Part shown: positions 7,377 to 16,567 of the stretch, piece after piece
How the letters are laid out: each line of letters starts with the position of its first letter
Position numbering within the stretch: the first letter of the stretch is position 1
NCBI RefSeq assembly: GCF_934754625.1
Contig: NZ_CAKVIU010000001.1
DNA from: Catenibacterium sp900764725
Lineage (GTDB): Bacteria; Bacillota_I; Bacilli_A; Erysipelotrichales; Coprobacillaceae
Direction: 5' to 3' (one strand)
DNA length: 64,000 nucleotides
Made by a program: the position numbers and the translations under genes
Notes under the pieces: model-generated
The model's database searches: none
The model's input: only the letters and a program-made list of their open reading frames with translations
Told to the model about the DNA's origin: nothing

Positions 7377-8933
7377 ATGTTACAAAAAATCCAGCGTTTC
7401 GGTGGTGCAATGTTCACACCAGTCATGTTATTTGCCTTTGCAGGTATAACAGTTGGTATTGGTACATTGTTTACTACTGAAGCTATTATGGGCGGTCTAG
7501 CTGATCCAAATGCATTATGGTATCAGGTTTGGAACGTTGTTCTTCAGGGAGGATGGACAGTATTCAACCAGTTACCATTACTCTTTGTAGTTGGCTTACC
7601 AATCGGACTTGCTAAAAAGCAGCAGGCTAGATGCTGTATGGAAGCTCTAGTACTTTATTTAACATTCCAGTACTTTCTCAATACTATCTTAAGTCAGTGG
7701 GGATCAACATTTGGTGTTGATTTCGCTGCCAAGATTGGAGGGACAAGTGGTCTTACAACGATCGCTAGTATCAAGACTTTAGATATGGGGATGATTGGTG
7801 CGTTATTAATCTCATGTATCGTTGTTTATTTACATAATAAATTCTTCGATACTAAACTACCTGAATGGTTAGGAACATTTAGTGGTTCATCATTTGTTGT
7901 TATTGTTGGGTTCTTCGCTTTAATCCCAGTTGCATTCCTTGCTGCATGGTTATGGCCAATGATTCAGAATGGTATGCGTGCATTCCAGGGATTTGTTATT
8001 GGTGCAGGATCAATAGGTGTTTGGATCTTTATCTTTATGGAACGTGTGCTTATTCCATTTGGATTACATCACTTATTATACTTCCCATTCTTCTATGATT
8101 CAGCCATTGTCAATGGTGGTGTTATCTCAGCATGGGCAAAGTTATTACCTCAGATGGCAGCATCTACTGCTTCATTAAAATCAATGGCACCTTGGGCATG
8201 GCCAAACCTTACAGGTTTATCAAAAATCTTTGGTTGTCCAGGTATCGCTCTTGCATTCTATGCAACAGCTAAGAAAGAAAAGAAAAAACAGATTGCTGGT
8301 TTATTAATTCCAATTACTTTAACTGCAATCTTCTGTGGTATTACAGAACCAATTGAATTTACATTCTTATTTGTTGCTCCAGTACTATTTGTTGTACATG
8401 CAGTACTTGCTGCAACACTAGCAACTACAGCTTATGCATTAGGTGTTGTTGGGGTATTATCTGGTGGTTTAATTGAAATGTCAGCTCTTAACTTTATTCC
8501 ATTAATGGCTGCACATTGGCCAACATACTTAACATTATTAATTGTTGGTCTAGCATTTACAGGAATTTACTTCGTTGTATTTAGATTCTTAATTCTAAAA
8601 TTTGATTTTAAGACTCCAGGACGTGAGGATGATGAAGAAATCAAATTCCACAGCAAGAAAGAGTTTAGAGAAAAACAGGCTGCAAGTAGTGCAGAAAAGT
8701 CAAGCTTAGCTGCTGCAATATTAGAAGGATTAGGTGGCAAAGATAACATCGTTGATGTCACTAACTGTGCAACACGTTTAAGAGTTAACGTAAAAGATGA
8801 AACATTAGTTCAATCTGATGCATACTTTAAGTCTGTTGGTGCGCATGGCTTAAAGGCTACTAAGAAGAATATCCAGGTTATTGTTGGATTATCAGTACCA
8901 AGTGTAAGAGAAGAATTTGAATCATTACTATAA
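7377..8933 (+). CDS. PTS alpha-glucoside transporter subunit IICB
   Basis: The 518-residue protein has an EIIC membrane domain (about 1-420, some ten hydrophobic segments, with the glucose-family G-I-T-E-P-I-E-F-T-F motif near 322-331) and a C-terminal EIIB domain (about 440-518) with the phosphorylatable Cys464 in C-A-T-R-L-R. It imports and phosphorylates a sugar; the neighbouring GH4 enzyme with a CDMP motif points to maltose, isomaltulose or a related alpha-glucoside, as for MalP/GlvC. There is no IIA domain in the chain; a separate IIA gene closes the operon. CGGAGGAAAAG precedes the start. Confidence 0.9.
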   Translation: MLQKIQRFGGAMFTPVMLFAFAGITVGIGTLFTTEAIMGGLADPNALWYQVWNVVLQGGWTVFNQLPLLFVVGLPIGLAKKQQARCCMEALVLYLTFQYFLNTILSQWGSTFGVDFAAKIGGTSGLTTIASIKTLDMGMIGALLISCIVVYLHNKFFDTKLPEWLGTFSGSSFVVIVGFFALIPVAFLAAWLWPMIQNGMRAFQGFVIGAGSIGVWIFIFMERVLIPFGLHHLLYFPFFYDSAIVNGGVISAWAKLLPQMAASTASLKSMAPWAWPNLTGLSKIFGCPGIALAFYATAKKEKKKQIAGLLIPITLTAIFCGITEPIEFTFLFVAPVLFVVHAVLAATLATTAYALGVVGVLSGGLIEMSALNFIPLMAAHWPTYLTLLIVGLAFTGIYFVVFRFLILKFDFKTPGREDDEEIKFHSKKEFREKQAASSAEKSSLAAAILEGLGGKDNIVDVTNCATRLRVNVKDETLVQSDAYFKSVGAHGLKATKKNIQVIVGLSVPSVREEFESLL

Positions 8934-8957
8934 ATAAGAGAGAGGAGGCTGAATACA

Positions 8958-9425
8958 ATGGCAAAAAAACTAGATAGATATTACATGATTGCCAAAGTAT
9001 TCTTGATGATCACACCATTTATCGCATATTTGTATCTATCACTTTCTGCAGGGATGAGGTCGCTTGCTTTACCTCAATTATTAAGCAGGGAACCAAAAGC
9101 TGCATTGATTCTTTTAATCGCAATGCTTAATCCATATATAGCATATCTATTAAACATTGCTCAGAAGAAACTCAAAGAAGGGGATCAGGCATATGTGTGT
9201 ATAAACTTCGTGTTATTGATGTTGGCACAGGCACTTACCTTAAATAGTCTTTATTTCATGATTGTTTGTTACCTGTTCTATGTGACTGTAAAGACATACA
9301 ATATCAAGGTTGTTCAAACACTCAAGGATTTCACTGTCAAACATTTATTCTATAGTGGTGGTGGAAGCTTGATTGTGATTGCCTTCTCAGCTCTATGTTT
9401 ATTTGTGACTATAAGATTAATGTAA
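8958..9425 (+). CDS. Hypothetical membrane protein in the alpha-glucoside PTS operon
   Basis: I do not recognise this 155-residue protein. It has four or five hydrophobic segments (about 11-30, 45-70, 80-112 and 130-153) separated by short basic loops, so it should be an integral membrane protein. It lies 24 nt after the EIICB gene and 19 nt before the GH4 gene, with a good GAGAGGAGG site, so it is part of the operon. Position suggests a role linked to the transporter, but nothing in the sequence shows which. Confidence 0.7.
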   Translation: MAKKLDRYYMIAKVFLMITPFIAYLYLSLSAGMRSLALPQLLSREPKAALILLIAMLNPYIAYLLNIAQKKLKEGDQAYVCINFVLLMLAQALTLNSLYFMIVCYLFYVTVKTYNIKVVQTLKDFTVKHLFYSGGGSLIVIAFSALCLFVTIRLM

Positions 9426-9444
9426 AAAAAAGGAGATTAAGAAA

Positions 9445-10779
9445 ATGGAAGAAAAGAAATATTCAGTCGTTATTGCAGGTGGAGGTAGTACTTTCACACC
9501 AGGTATTTGTTTACTATTATTAGATCATATGGATCGTTTCCCTATCAGAAAGATTAAGTTCTATGATAACTTTGCTGAACGTCAGGAAACTGTCGCAAAG
9601 GCTTGTGAAATCTATGTAAAAGAGAATGCTCCAGAAATCGAATTCTCATATACAACAGATCCAGAAGAAGCTTTCACAGATGTTGACTTCGTAATGTGTC
9701 ATATCCGTGTAGGTTTATATGCAATGCGTGAAAAAGATGAAAAGATCCCAATGAAATACAATGTAGTTGGTCAGGAAACTTGTGGTCCTGGTGGTATCGC
9801 TTATGGTATGCGTTCAATCGGTGGTGTTATTGAAATCCTTGATTACATGGAAAAATACTCACCAAATGCTTGGATGTTAAACTACTCAAATCCAGCTGCT
9901 ATCGTTGCTGAAGCAACTAGAAGATTACGTCCAAACTCTAAGATCTTAAATATTTGTGATATGCCAGTTGACCTTGAAGAAAAGATGGCTAACATGGTTG
10001 GATTAAAGTCTCGTAAAGAAATGTCTGTAGGATACTATGGATTAAACCACTTTGGATGGTGGCATAAGATTGAAGATAAAGAAGGTAACGATTTAATGCC
10101 AGAAATTAAGAAACATATGGCTGCAAATGGTTATGCAGATGCTTTATCTAACACAAATCAGCATGTAGAACAGAGCTGGATTGAAACATTCGCCAAAGCT
10201 AAAGATGTATATGCACTAGATCCAGAAACTATTCCAAATACATATTTAAAATACTACTTATTCCCAGATTATGTGGTAGAACATACAGATCCTAACCATA
10301 CTCGTGCAAACGAAGTTATGGAAAACCGTGAAAAACATGTCTTCACAGCTTGTAGAAATATTATTGAAAAGGGTACAGCTGTGAATGGTGGATTTGAACC
10401 AGATGCACATGCAGAATACATTGTAGACTTAGCTTGTGCTATTGCTAAGAATACTAAAGAAAAGATGTTATTAATCGTACCTAACGAAGGTGCAGTTGAA
10501 AACTTCGATCGTACCGCAATGGTAGAAATTCCTTGTATCGTAGGTAAGAATGGTTATGAAAGAATTTGTCAGGGTTCTATCCCACAGTTCCAGAAAGGTT
10601 TAATGGAGCAGCAGGTATCAGTAGAAAAGCTTGTTGTTGATGCATGGATTACAGGAAGCTACCAGAAATTATGGCAGGCAATCACTCTATCTAAAACAGT
10701 ACCAAGTGCTAGAGTTGCGAAATTAATTCTTGATGACTTAATTGAAGCAAACAAAGATTACTGGCCAGAATTAAAATAA
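9445..10779 (+). CDS. 6-phospho-alpha-glucosidase, glycoside hydrolase family 4
   Basis: The 444-residue protein has the GH4 NAD-binding start (A-G-G-G-S-T-F-T-P-G at 11-20), and C171-D172-M173-P174 and H202 in N-H-F-G-W-W, at the same numbering I recall for GlvA of Bacillus subtilis. In GH4 the CDMP motif is the signature of 6-phospho-alpha-glucosidases; the Cys and His bind Mn2+. The enzyme uses NAD+ and Mn2+ to split phosphorylated alpha-glucosides imported by the upstream PTS. Length is normal and the start has AAAAGGAGATTAAG upstream. Confidence 0.95.
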   Translation: MEEKKYSVVIAGGGSTFTPGICLLLLDHMDRFPIRKIKFYDNFAERQETVAKACEIYVKENAPEIEFSYTTDPEEAFTDVDFVMCHIRVGLYAMREKDEKIPMKYNVVGQETCGPGGIAYGMRSIGGVIEILDYMEKYSPNAWMLNYSNPAAIVAEATRRLRPNSKILNICDMPVDLEEKMANMVGLKSRKEMSVGYYGLNHFGWWHKIEDKEGNDLMPEIKKHMAANGYADALSNTNQHVEQSWIETFAKAKDVYALDPETIPNTYLKYYLFPDYVVEHTDPNHTRANEVMENREKHVFTACRNIIEKGTAVNGGFEPDAHAEYIVDLACAIAKNTKEKMLLIVPNEGAVENFDRTAMVEIPCIVGKNGYERICQGSIPQFQKGLMEQQVSVEKLVVDAWITGSYQKLWQAITLSKTVPSARVAKLILDDLIEANKDYWPELK

Positions 10780-10780
10780 G

Positions 10781-11263
10781 ATGTTTAACTTATTTAAAAA
10801 GAAAAAGAACAGTGTACTTTATTCAATCGCAAATGGCAGAAGCGTTGCCATTGAAGATGTACCTGATGAAGTCTTTGCGACTAAAATGATGGGTGATGGC
10901 ATTGCTGTAATTCCTGATGAAGGTAAGATTTATGCACCATGTAATGGGACTATATCTATGGTTATGGACAATACAAAACATGCTTTAGGTATTAAGACTG
11001 AAGATGGGTTAGAAATGTTGATTCATGTAGGATTAGATACTGTTAATTTACTTGGTGAGGGTTTTGAAACACATGTAGCTACTGGTGATCAGGTAGAAAC
11101 AGGTGAACTATTGATTACTTATAATAAAGAAAAACTAGAAAAAGAAGGAATCAATGATATTACGATGCTGGTTATTGTAAAACCAGGTGATCACAAAATA
11201 ATTAATTACCATACTAATAAAAGCGTTCGTATCATCGACACTCCCTTAATAGAATACGAATAA
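10781..11263 (+). CDS. PTS glucose-family subunit IIA
   Basis: A 160-residue Crr/EIIA-Glc type protein. The phosphorylated histidine is H82 in M-L-I-H-V-G-L-D-T-V, and the partner histidine is H67 in T-K-H-A-L-G. It passes phosphate from HPr to the EIIB domain encoded three genes upstream. The ATG is one nucleotide after the GH4 stop, so translation is probably coupled. A short charged N-terminal extension (K-K-K-K near 6-9) precedes the core. Confidence 0.93.
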   Translation: MFNLFKKKKNSVLYSIANGRSVAIEDVPDEVFATKMMGDGIAVIPDEGKIYAPCNGTISMVMDNTKHALGIKTEDGLEMLIHVGLDTVNLLGEGFETHVATGDQVETGELLITYNKEKLEKEGINDITMLVIVKPGDHKIINYHTNKSVRIIDTPLIEYE

Positions 11264-11288
11264 GTCACAATAGTGGGCAGAAGTGACA

Positions 11289-11319
11289 TAGGATGTACTG
11301 AGAAGTACATCCTATTTTA
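11289..11319 (+). terminator. Terminator of the alpha-glucoside PTS operon
   Basis: An 11-bp perfect stem (11289-11299 with 11304-11314) with a GAGA loop is followed by a short T-run. Confidence 0.8.
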
Positions 11320-11360
11320 ATAATTTTGATAATGGTGTAAAATATCCCCAGAGGTGGCAT

Positions 11361-12116
11361 ATGAGACTAGAAGAATTAGTGAATAAGAATTATCAATCAC
11401 TGAATGATAATGATTTATATATATGGAATTACATTATTCATCATAAGAAGGAATGTGAACGTTTATCTATTGATGAGCTTGCTTCAAGATGTAATGTATC
11501 ACGTAGTACCATTTTGCGTTTTTCTAAACGTTTAGGATTAAAGGGCTATACTGAATTAAAGGTCTTTTTACGTATAGATAATCAGATGACAGATCAAAGT
11601 GCTGTCGCTGATAATATGTATAATGCCTATGTGGATACTTTGAAGCAGTATAGAGAATATAATTATCGTGGTATTGTAGAAAGTATTTATAATGCGAAGA
11701 ATCTCTATGTATATGGAACAGGTGTTCTTCAAAGTACAACTGCATCACATTTAAAGCGTGCCTTTTCATTGGCAGGGAAATTATTTCTAGATATTGACCG
11801 ATCTGCTGATTTTAGTGCTTATACAAGCTTACTTGAAAAAGGTGATGTTTTTGTCGCTATCTCTTATTCAGGGGAGAATAAACACTTATTAGACTATATC
11901 AATCAGTTGAAATTAAAGGGTGTTATTATCGTGGCTATTACTTCTAATAAAGAAAATACATTATCTCATGTAGCTGATTATAGTCTACAGGCAAAACATT
12001 ATTCAATTATGTCAAATAGAGGAAGAATAGAAGATTTACCAGGAAACTATTATGTTTTAATAGATTTTCTTGTGGCTTATTATATTGAATATGCGAAAAG
12101 AAGAGGTAATCGATAA
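11361..12116 (+). CDS. RpiR-family transcriptional regulator (first of a tandem pair)
   Basis: The 251-residue protein has an N-terminal HTH_6 domain (about 1-75, with S-I-D-E-L-A-x-x-C-N-V-S-R-S-T-I-L-R-F near 36-54) and a C-terminal SIS sugar-phosphate-binding domain (about 105-240, with Y-G-T-G near 117-120 and I-S-Y-S-G-E near 170-175). RpiR proteins sense phosphosugars and control sugar operons. It follows the PTS operon terminator and overlaps the next RpiR gene by one base (TAATG). Confidence 0.9.
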   Translation: MRLEELVNKNYQSLNDNDLYIWNYIIHHKKECERLSIDELASRCNVSRSTILRFSKRLGLKGYTELKVFLRIDNQMTDQSAVADNMYNAYVDTLKQYREYNYRGIVESIYNAKNLYVYGTGVLQSTTASHLKRAFSLAGKLFLDIDRSADFSAYTSLLEKGDVFVAISYSGENKHLLDYINQLKLKGVIIVAITSNKENTLSHVADYSLQAKHYSIMSNRGRIEDLPGNYYVLIDFLVAYYIEYAKRRGNR

Positions 12117-12868
12117 TGTCATTGGATAAATTAGTAGAAAGCCATTATGACCAGCTTAATGAAATTGATCTCTATATCTGGCAATATATACTCCATCATA
12201 AAAGAGAATGTCAGAAGATTTCTATTCATGAATTAGCACAGGCATGTAATGTGTCTCATACAAGTATATTGCGTTTTACTAAGAAGATAGGACTAGATGG
12301 ATTTAGTGAATTAAAGGTTTATATTAAATGGGATTTATCACAGAAGTCAGAATTTACACCACAGATTATAGATGATGCTTGCAAGGGACTTAATAAGACT
12401 ATTGAAGATATGAAAAACACTGATTTTACATCTATTTTTGATAAGATTAATCAAGCAGAACATGTTTTTGTATATGGCACAGGTGCTGTACAGAATCATA
12501 TGGCAAAAGAGCTTAAAAGACACTTTATTTTTGCGAATAAAGTCTTTCAGGTTGTAGGTGATGGGATAGAAATAGATACTATCTTGAATACTGTGACTGA
12601 ACATGATTTCTTTATTATTATTTCTTTATCAGGGGATAATGAAGAATCTGTCACTTTAGCCCGTGCATTAAAAGGATTAAAGGTTCCTAGAATTGGTATT
12701 GCGAAATCAAATCATTGTTTATTATCTCAATATTGTGATGATATGATTGCTTTTAAGTATGAGGATTTTAAACTAGATACAGCTGATTTACGATATGGTA
12801 GTACAGCACATTTCTTTATTATCGCAGATCTACTTTTCTTGAAATATCTAGAATATATACAAAATTAA
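12116..12868 (+). CDS. RpiR-family transcriptional regulator (second of a tandem pair)
   Basis: This 250-residue paralogue has the same HTH_6 plus SIS layout (S-I-H-E-L-A-Q-A-C-N-V-S-H-T-S-I-L near 36-52; Y-G-T-G near 119-122; I-S-L-S-G-D near 171-176). Its start overlaps the stop of the first regulator, so the two are made in a fixed ratio and could form a heteromer. Targets are not visible; the neighbouring PTS operon and GH1 gene are the natural candidates. Confidence 0.9.
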   Translation: MSLDKLVESHYDQLNEIDLYIWQYILHHKRECQKISIHELAQACNVSHTSILRFTKKIGLDGFSELKVYIKWDLSQKSEFTPQIIDDACKGLNKTIEDMKNTDFTSIFDKINQAEHVFVYGTGAVQNHMAKELKRHFIFANKVFQVVGDGIEIDTILNTVTEHDFFIIISLSGDNEESVTLARALKGLKVPRIGIAKSNHCLLSQYCDDMIAFKYEDFKLDTADLRYGSTAHFFIIADLLFLKYLEYIQN

Positions 12869-12905
12869 AATCATAACACTTTCTTTAGGAGGTGTTATGA
12901 TTTTT
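12867..12905 (+). terminator. Terminator after the RpiR pair
   Basis: A 13-bp perfect stem (AAAATCATAACAC at 12867-12879 with 12892-12904) overlaps the stop codon and ends in a T-run. Confidence 0.85.
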
Positions 12906-12997
12906 CATATCTAGGAAATGCCTTTCACAAATGGGAAGAACGACATATCAATTCTTATTTTAGATTAGAATATAGATTGCATAGGAGGGAAAAGAAT

Positions 12998-14479
12998 ATG
13001 AGTTTTCCAAAGAATTTTTTATGGGGTGGCGCTGTAGCTGCCAATCAATGTGAAGGAGCCTGGTTAGATGATGGTAAAGAACCTAATGTCACTGATGTAA
13101 TGGTGGGTATTGGTTCTAAGGATCCTGGTATTAAATGGAATGAAGAAACAAAGAAATATGAAATGTGCTTAGATCCTAATAAAGCATATCTAAGCCATGA
13201 AGCCATTGACTTCTATCATAGATATAAAGAAGACCTAAAGTTAATGTCTGGTATGGGCTTTAACTGCTTTAGAACATCTATTGCCTGGGGTAGAATCTTC
13301 CCTAATGGGGATGAAGAAACACCTAATGAAAAAGGTTTAGCTTTCTATGATGATATGATTGAAACAATGTTGGAACTTGGTATGGAACCAGTAATCACAT
13401 TAAGTCATTATGAAACACCTTTGCATCTTATTACTGAATATGGAGGATGGAGTAATCGTAAACTCATTGACTTCTGGAAACGTTATGTGACTACAGTATT
13501 TAAGAGATATAAGGGTAAAGTAAAATACTGGCTTACTTTTAATGAAGTCAATAATATGATGATCAACCCACTAGTAGCTGGTGGAGTATTGACTATTGAT
13601 AATCCAAAAGATCCTAGTGATCCTATTGGTTCTACAACTGAAAAAGATAAGTGGCTTGCTTACTATAATATTTGTGTAGCTAATGCTTGGACAGTTAAAC
13701 TATGCCGTGAGATTGATAAGGATGCACAAGTAGGATGTATGTTAACATGTTCATCTGTGGCTACATATCCATATGACTGTAATCCTGATAACGTCTTTGG
13801 GGCATATAATACAGTAAGATTAAATAACTTCTATTTTGGCGATGCTTTCTGTTTAGGAGAAATTCCTGGTTATGTAAAACGTGTATGGAGAGAACATGAC
13901 TGTGCACCTGAAGTAAGAGAAGACGAATTACAGTTAATGAAAGAAAATACTGTTGCTTTCTTCTCATTTAGTTATTATCGTTCTACTACATATGATCAGA
14001 CTGTAGGTATGGATGGTAATACAGGTGGATTAAAAGGACGTGCTAATCCATTTGTAAAAGAATGTTCACCAGAACCTTGGTGCTGGCCAGTTGATCCAAA
14101 AGGTATCCGTTATGTTATGAATATCTTATATGATCGTTATCATTTACCACTCTTTATTGTAGAAAATGGTATTGGATTAGATGAAAACTTAGATGAAACA
14201 GGACATATTCATGATGAATATAGAATGTATTACATCAAGGAACATTTAAAATATGTTCATGAAGCGATTCTAGATGGTGTTGAATGTATGGGTTACTTAT
14301 ATTGGGGACCTATTGATGTTGTTTCTGCAGGTACTGGAGAAATGAGAAAACGTTATGGTTTTGTCTATGTAGATCGTTTTAATGATGGACATGGAACACT
14401 TGAAAGAAAACTAAAAGATTCTTATGAAGAATATAAAGAAATCATTGAAACAAATGGAGACTCTATTCTTCATCCTTAA
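12998..14479 (+). CDS. 6-phospho-beta-glucosidase, glycoside hydrolase family 1
   Basis: The 493-residue protein has the GH1 start F-P-x-x-F-L-W-G-G-A, acid/base Glu183 in T-F-N-E-V-N, nucleophile Glu389 in I-V-E-N-G-I-G and the C-terminal R-K-R-Y-G-F-V-Y-V-D segment with the Lys and Tyr used by phospho-glycosidases to hold the 6-phosphate. It hydrolyses phosphorylated beta-glucosides imported by a PTS. No beta-glucoside PTS is in the window, so the sugar must come through a transporter elsewhere. I start it at 12998, where AGGAGGG has normal spacing, not at the upstream ATG 12977. Its last 17 bases overlap the convergent RpiR gene. Confidence 0.93.
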   Translation: MSFPKNFLWGGAVAANQCEGAWLDDGKEPNVTDVMVGIGSKDPGIKWNEETKKYEMCLDPNKAYLSHEAIDFYHRYKEDLKLMSGMGFNCFRTSIAWGRIFPNGDEETPNEKGLAFYDDMIETMLELGMEPVITLSHYETPLHLITEYGGWSNRKLIDFWKRYVTTVFKRYKGKVKYWLTFNEVNNMMINPLVAGGVLTIDNPKDPSDPIGSTTEKDKWLAYYNICVANAWTVKLCREIDKDAQVGCMLTCSSVATYPYDCNPDNVFGAYNTVRLNNFYFGDAFCLGEIPGYVKRVWREHDCAPEVREDELQLMKENTVAFFSFSYYRSTTYDQTVGMDGNTGGLKGRANPFVKECSPEPWCWPVDPKGIRYVMNILYDRYHLPLFIVENGIGLDENLDETGHIHDEYRMYYIKEHLKYVHEAILDGVECMGYLYWGPIDVVSAGTGEMRKRYGFVYVDRFNDGHGTLERKLKDSYEEYKEIIETNGDSILHP

Positions 14480-15338
14480 GAATTGTATTACTGATCTGGC
14501 GTGATTCTGTTAATTGCGCCAGTTTTATTTTATGTGCATAATTCTCATCATAATGAACTTGGAAATAACATGAATACAATATATCCATTAATAGATGAAT
14601 ACTCTCTAGAGATGTATAAGCACCAATCTTCTTATAAGACTTTTCTCTTGTAGATACATAGAGTGATGCATTCGCAAGATGGGATAAATCATTCTCACCA
14701 ATAGAAGTGATGGCAATCATAGGAACATGATTATCATGGAGTACTTTGGCTGCATCTAATAAAGGTTCAGTTTGTCCTGAATAAGAGATAAAGATACAAC
14801 AGTCATCATTAGGAATCATGAGTGTTTCTGCTAACAAGTGTCCATCTGTATAAGTTCTTGCATCTACACCTATTCTTCTAAACTTAAATACAAGTTCTTC
14901 TGCTGCATAACAAAGATTGGTAATAGCCATTACATGAATACGTTTGGACTGTAAAAGAATATGCACTGCCTTTTGTAATGTATCAGGATTAATAAGTGAG
15001 AGTGTATCTTCTACACTTTCTTGATGTAATTGTCCTATCTTATGCGCAATACTAATAAATGAATCATCTTCATCAAAAGGTGTATTGGCATCAATATTAT
15101 TAAAATGACTATTTAAGTATCTTATTTCTTTTAGATAAGCTTTCTTGAAATCATTCCATCCAGAATAACCTAACTTCTTTGCGATACGTACAAGAGTAGA
15201 AGGAGTCGTATTTGTTTTATCTGCAATATAAGTAGTAGAGTAGTTTTCTATTTTTTCTTTTTCTTCTTCTATATATTTAATAACATCTCTTTCATTGTAT
15301 GAGAAATGTATTTCATAGATCTTTTCTGTAAGTAACAT
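14463..15338 (-). CDS. RpiR-family transcriptional regulator
   Basis: The 291-residue protein has an HTH domain (about 1-80; T-T-Y-I-A-D-K-T-N-T-T-P-S-T-L-V-R-I near 35-52) and a SIS domain (about 120-265; I-S-Y-S-G-Q-T-E near 185-192). It is convergent with the GH1 gene and shares its last 17 coding bases. That arrangement makes the GH1 gene a likely target, or at least couples the two by antisense 3' ends. It is more distant from the tandem pair upstream than those are from each other. No terminator separates it from GH1. Confidence 0.88.
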   Translation of the reverse strand: MLLTEKIYEIHFSYNERDVIKYIEEEKEKIENYSTTYIADKTNTTPSTLVRIAKKLGYSGWNDFKKAYLKEIRYLNSHFNNIDANTPFDEDDSFISIAHKIGQLHQESVEDTLSLINPDTLQKAVHILLQSKRIHVMAITNLCYAAEELVFKFRRIGVDARTYTDGHLLAETLMIPNDDCCIFISYSGQTEPLLDAAKVLHDNHVPMIAITSIGENDLSHLANASLYVSTREKSYKKIGAYTSLESIHLLMDILYSCYFQVHYDENYAHKIKLAQLTESRQISNTILKDEE

Positions 15339-15430
15339 ACAATCACCTCATCTCTATTGTAATCTTTCTATCATATGTATCGCAAGAAATCTTAATATTC
15401 TATATAATGAATAACGGAGGTTGATTTTAC

Positions 15431-16423
15431 ATGAATATAAATGAAGGAGCAAGAATAGTTGTAGAAGACTGGCTCCATCTTACAAAAGATAATTTAGTAT
15501 ATTTTGTGACAGATGAAACAAAATTAAAAGAAGCAGATGCTTTCTTAAAAGCATGTGATCATGTGGGTGCTAATTGTAAAGTTGTACAATTAAAATCACA
15601 TGAAATACAAAATGGTAAAAGCATAGATGCTTTAAAGTGGGAAATGGCGAAAGCAGATGCAATAGTAGGGGCAACCAACTATTCATTTATTACCACAGAT
15701 GCCGTCAACTTTGCATTATCTCGTGGTGCACAGTTCTTATCTATGCCTATGTCTACTAATAATGGTGAATCATTATTTGAACAGGAATTCTTAAAAATGG
15801 ATCCTGATGAAGCGACAATGTTAGGTATGCCAATGTTCTGGGAATTACGTGATGCAAAAACAATACATGTTACTACTAAACGTGGTACAGACTTAACATT
15901 CGATATCACAGATCGTTTTCCAGGTATCTTCCATGGATCATTATGGGAAGTAGGGAAATGTTCTTCTTCAAGTTTTGAAATCTATATACCACCAGTAGAA
16001 TATCATACAAATGGAACATTAATATTAGATGGTTCAATGGGATATATAGGTATAGTAGATAATCCAGTAGAAATCAAAATAGAGAATGGTTATATTACTT
16101 ATATAGAAGATACTGAAGATGGACGTAAACTGAAAGAATACTTAGAATCATTTGAAGATCTAGAAATGTACTGCGCGGCAGAATTTGGGATTGGTTTAAA
16201 TACAATATCTAAGTGTCGTGGAGCTAGCTATATTGAAGATGAATCTGCTTTTGGGACATTCCATATTGGTTTTGGTAGAAATCTTGCCTTAGGAGGCAGT
16301 CATAATGCGCGTGGACATTTTGATTTAGTGACACACAATCCAACAATTATAGTAGATGATAAGGTCATCATGAAGGATGGTCATGCTAAGGCGATTCAAC
16401 CGATTGAATGGGGAGTATTATAG
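15431..16423 (+). CDS. M29-like aminopeptidase family protein (aminopeptidase T/NicX superfamily)
   Basis: The 330-residue protein resembles the metal-dependent aminopeptidase T/leucyl aminopeptidase group (M29 and the related NicX fold). The C-terminal half carries the likely metal ligands: E near 250 in A-A-E-F-G-I-G-L-N, a further E in I-E-D-E near 267-270, H near 277 in F-G-T-F-H-I-G-F-G, and H and D in R-G-H-F-D-L. At 330 residues it is shorter than classical M29 enzymes (about 410), as in the NicX-like subgroup, so the exact substrate is open. It lies just upstream of a DUF969/DUF979 permease pair and pyroglutamyl peptidase, which supports a role in peptide or pyroglutamate use. Confidence 0.72.
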   Translation: MNINEGARIVVEDWLHLTKDNLVYFVTDETKLKEADAFLKACDHVGANCKVVQLKSHEIQNGKSIDALKWEMAKADAIVGATNYSFITTDAVNFALSRGAQFLSMPMSTNNGESLFEQEFLKMDPDEATMLGMPMFWELRDAKTIHVTTKRGTDLTFDITDRFPGIFHGSLWEVGKCSSSSFEIYIPPVEYHTNGTLILDGSMGYIGIVDNPVEIKIENGYITYIEDTEDGRKLKEYLESFEDLEMYCAAEFGIGLNTISKCRGASYIEDESAFGTFHIGFGRNLALGGSHNARGHFDLVTHNPTIIVDDKVIMKDGHAKAIQPIEWGVL

Positions 16424-16440
16424 TACTCCTCTTTTGTTTG
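16411..16440 (+). terminator. Terminator after the M29-like gene
   Basis: GGAGTA (16412-16417) pairs with TACTCC (16424-16429) around the stop codon and is followed by TCTTTTGTTTG. Confidence 0.7.
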
Positions 16441-16503
16441 TTAAAATATCAAAAATGTAAGGGTATTCAATTTGTATTTTGATGAAATTTTATGTTTATC
16501 AAT

Positions 16504-16532
16504 TTGCATATAGCGACATTTATTGGTATAAT
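16504..16532 (+). promoter_or_regulatory. Promoter of the DUF969-DUF979-pcp operon
   Basis: TTGCAT (16504-16509), a 17-nt spacer and TATAAT (16527-16532) precede the ATG at 16568. Confidence 0.75.
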
Positions 16533-16567
16533 TATTTCATCATTTTACGAAGGAAGAGGAAAAACAT

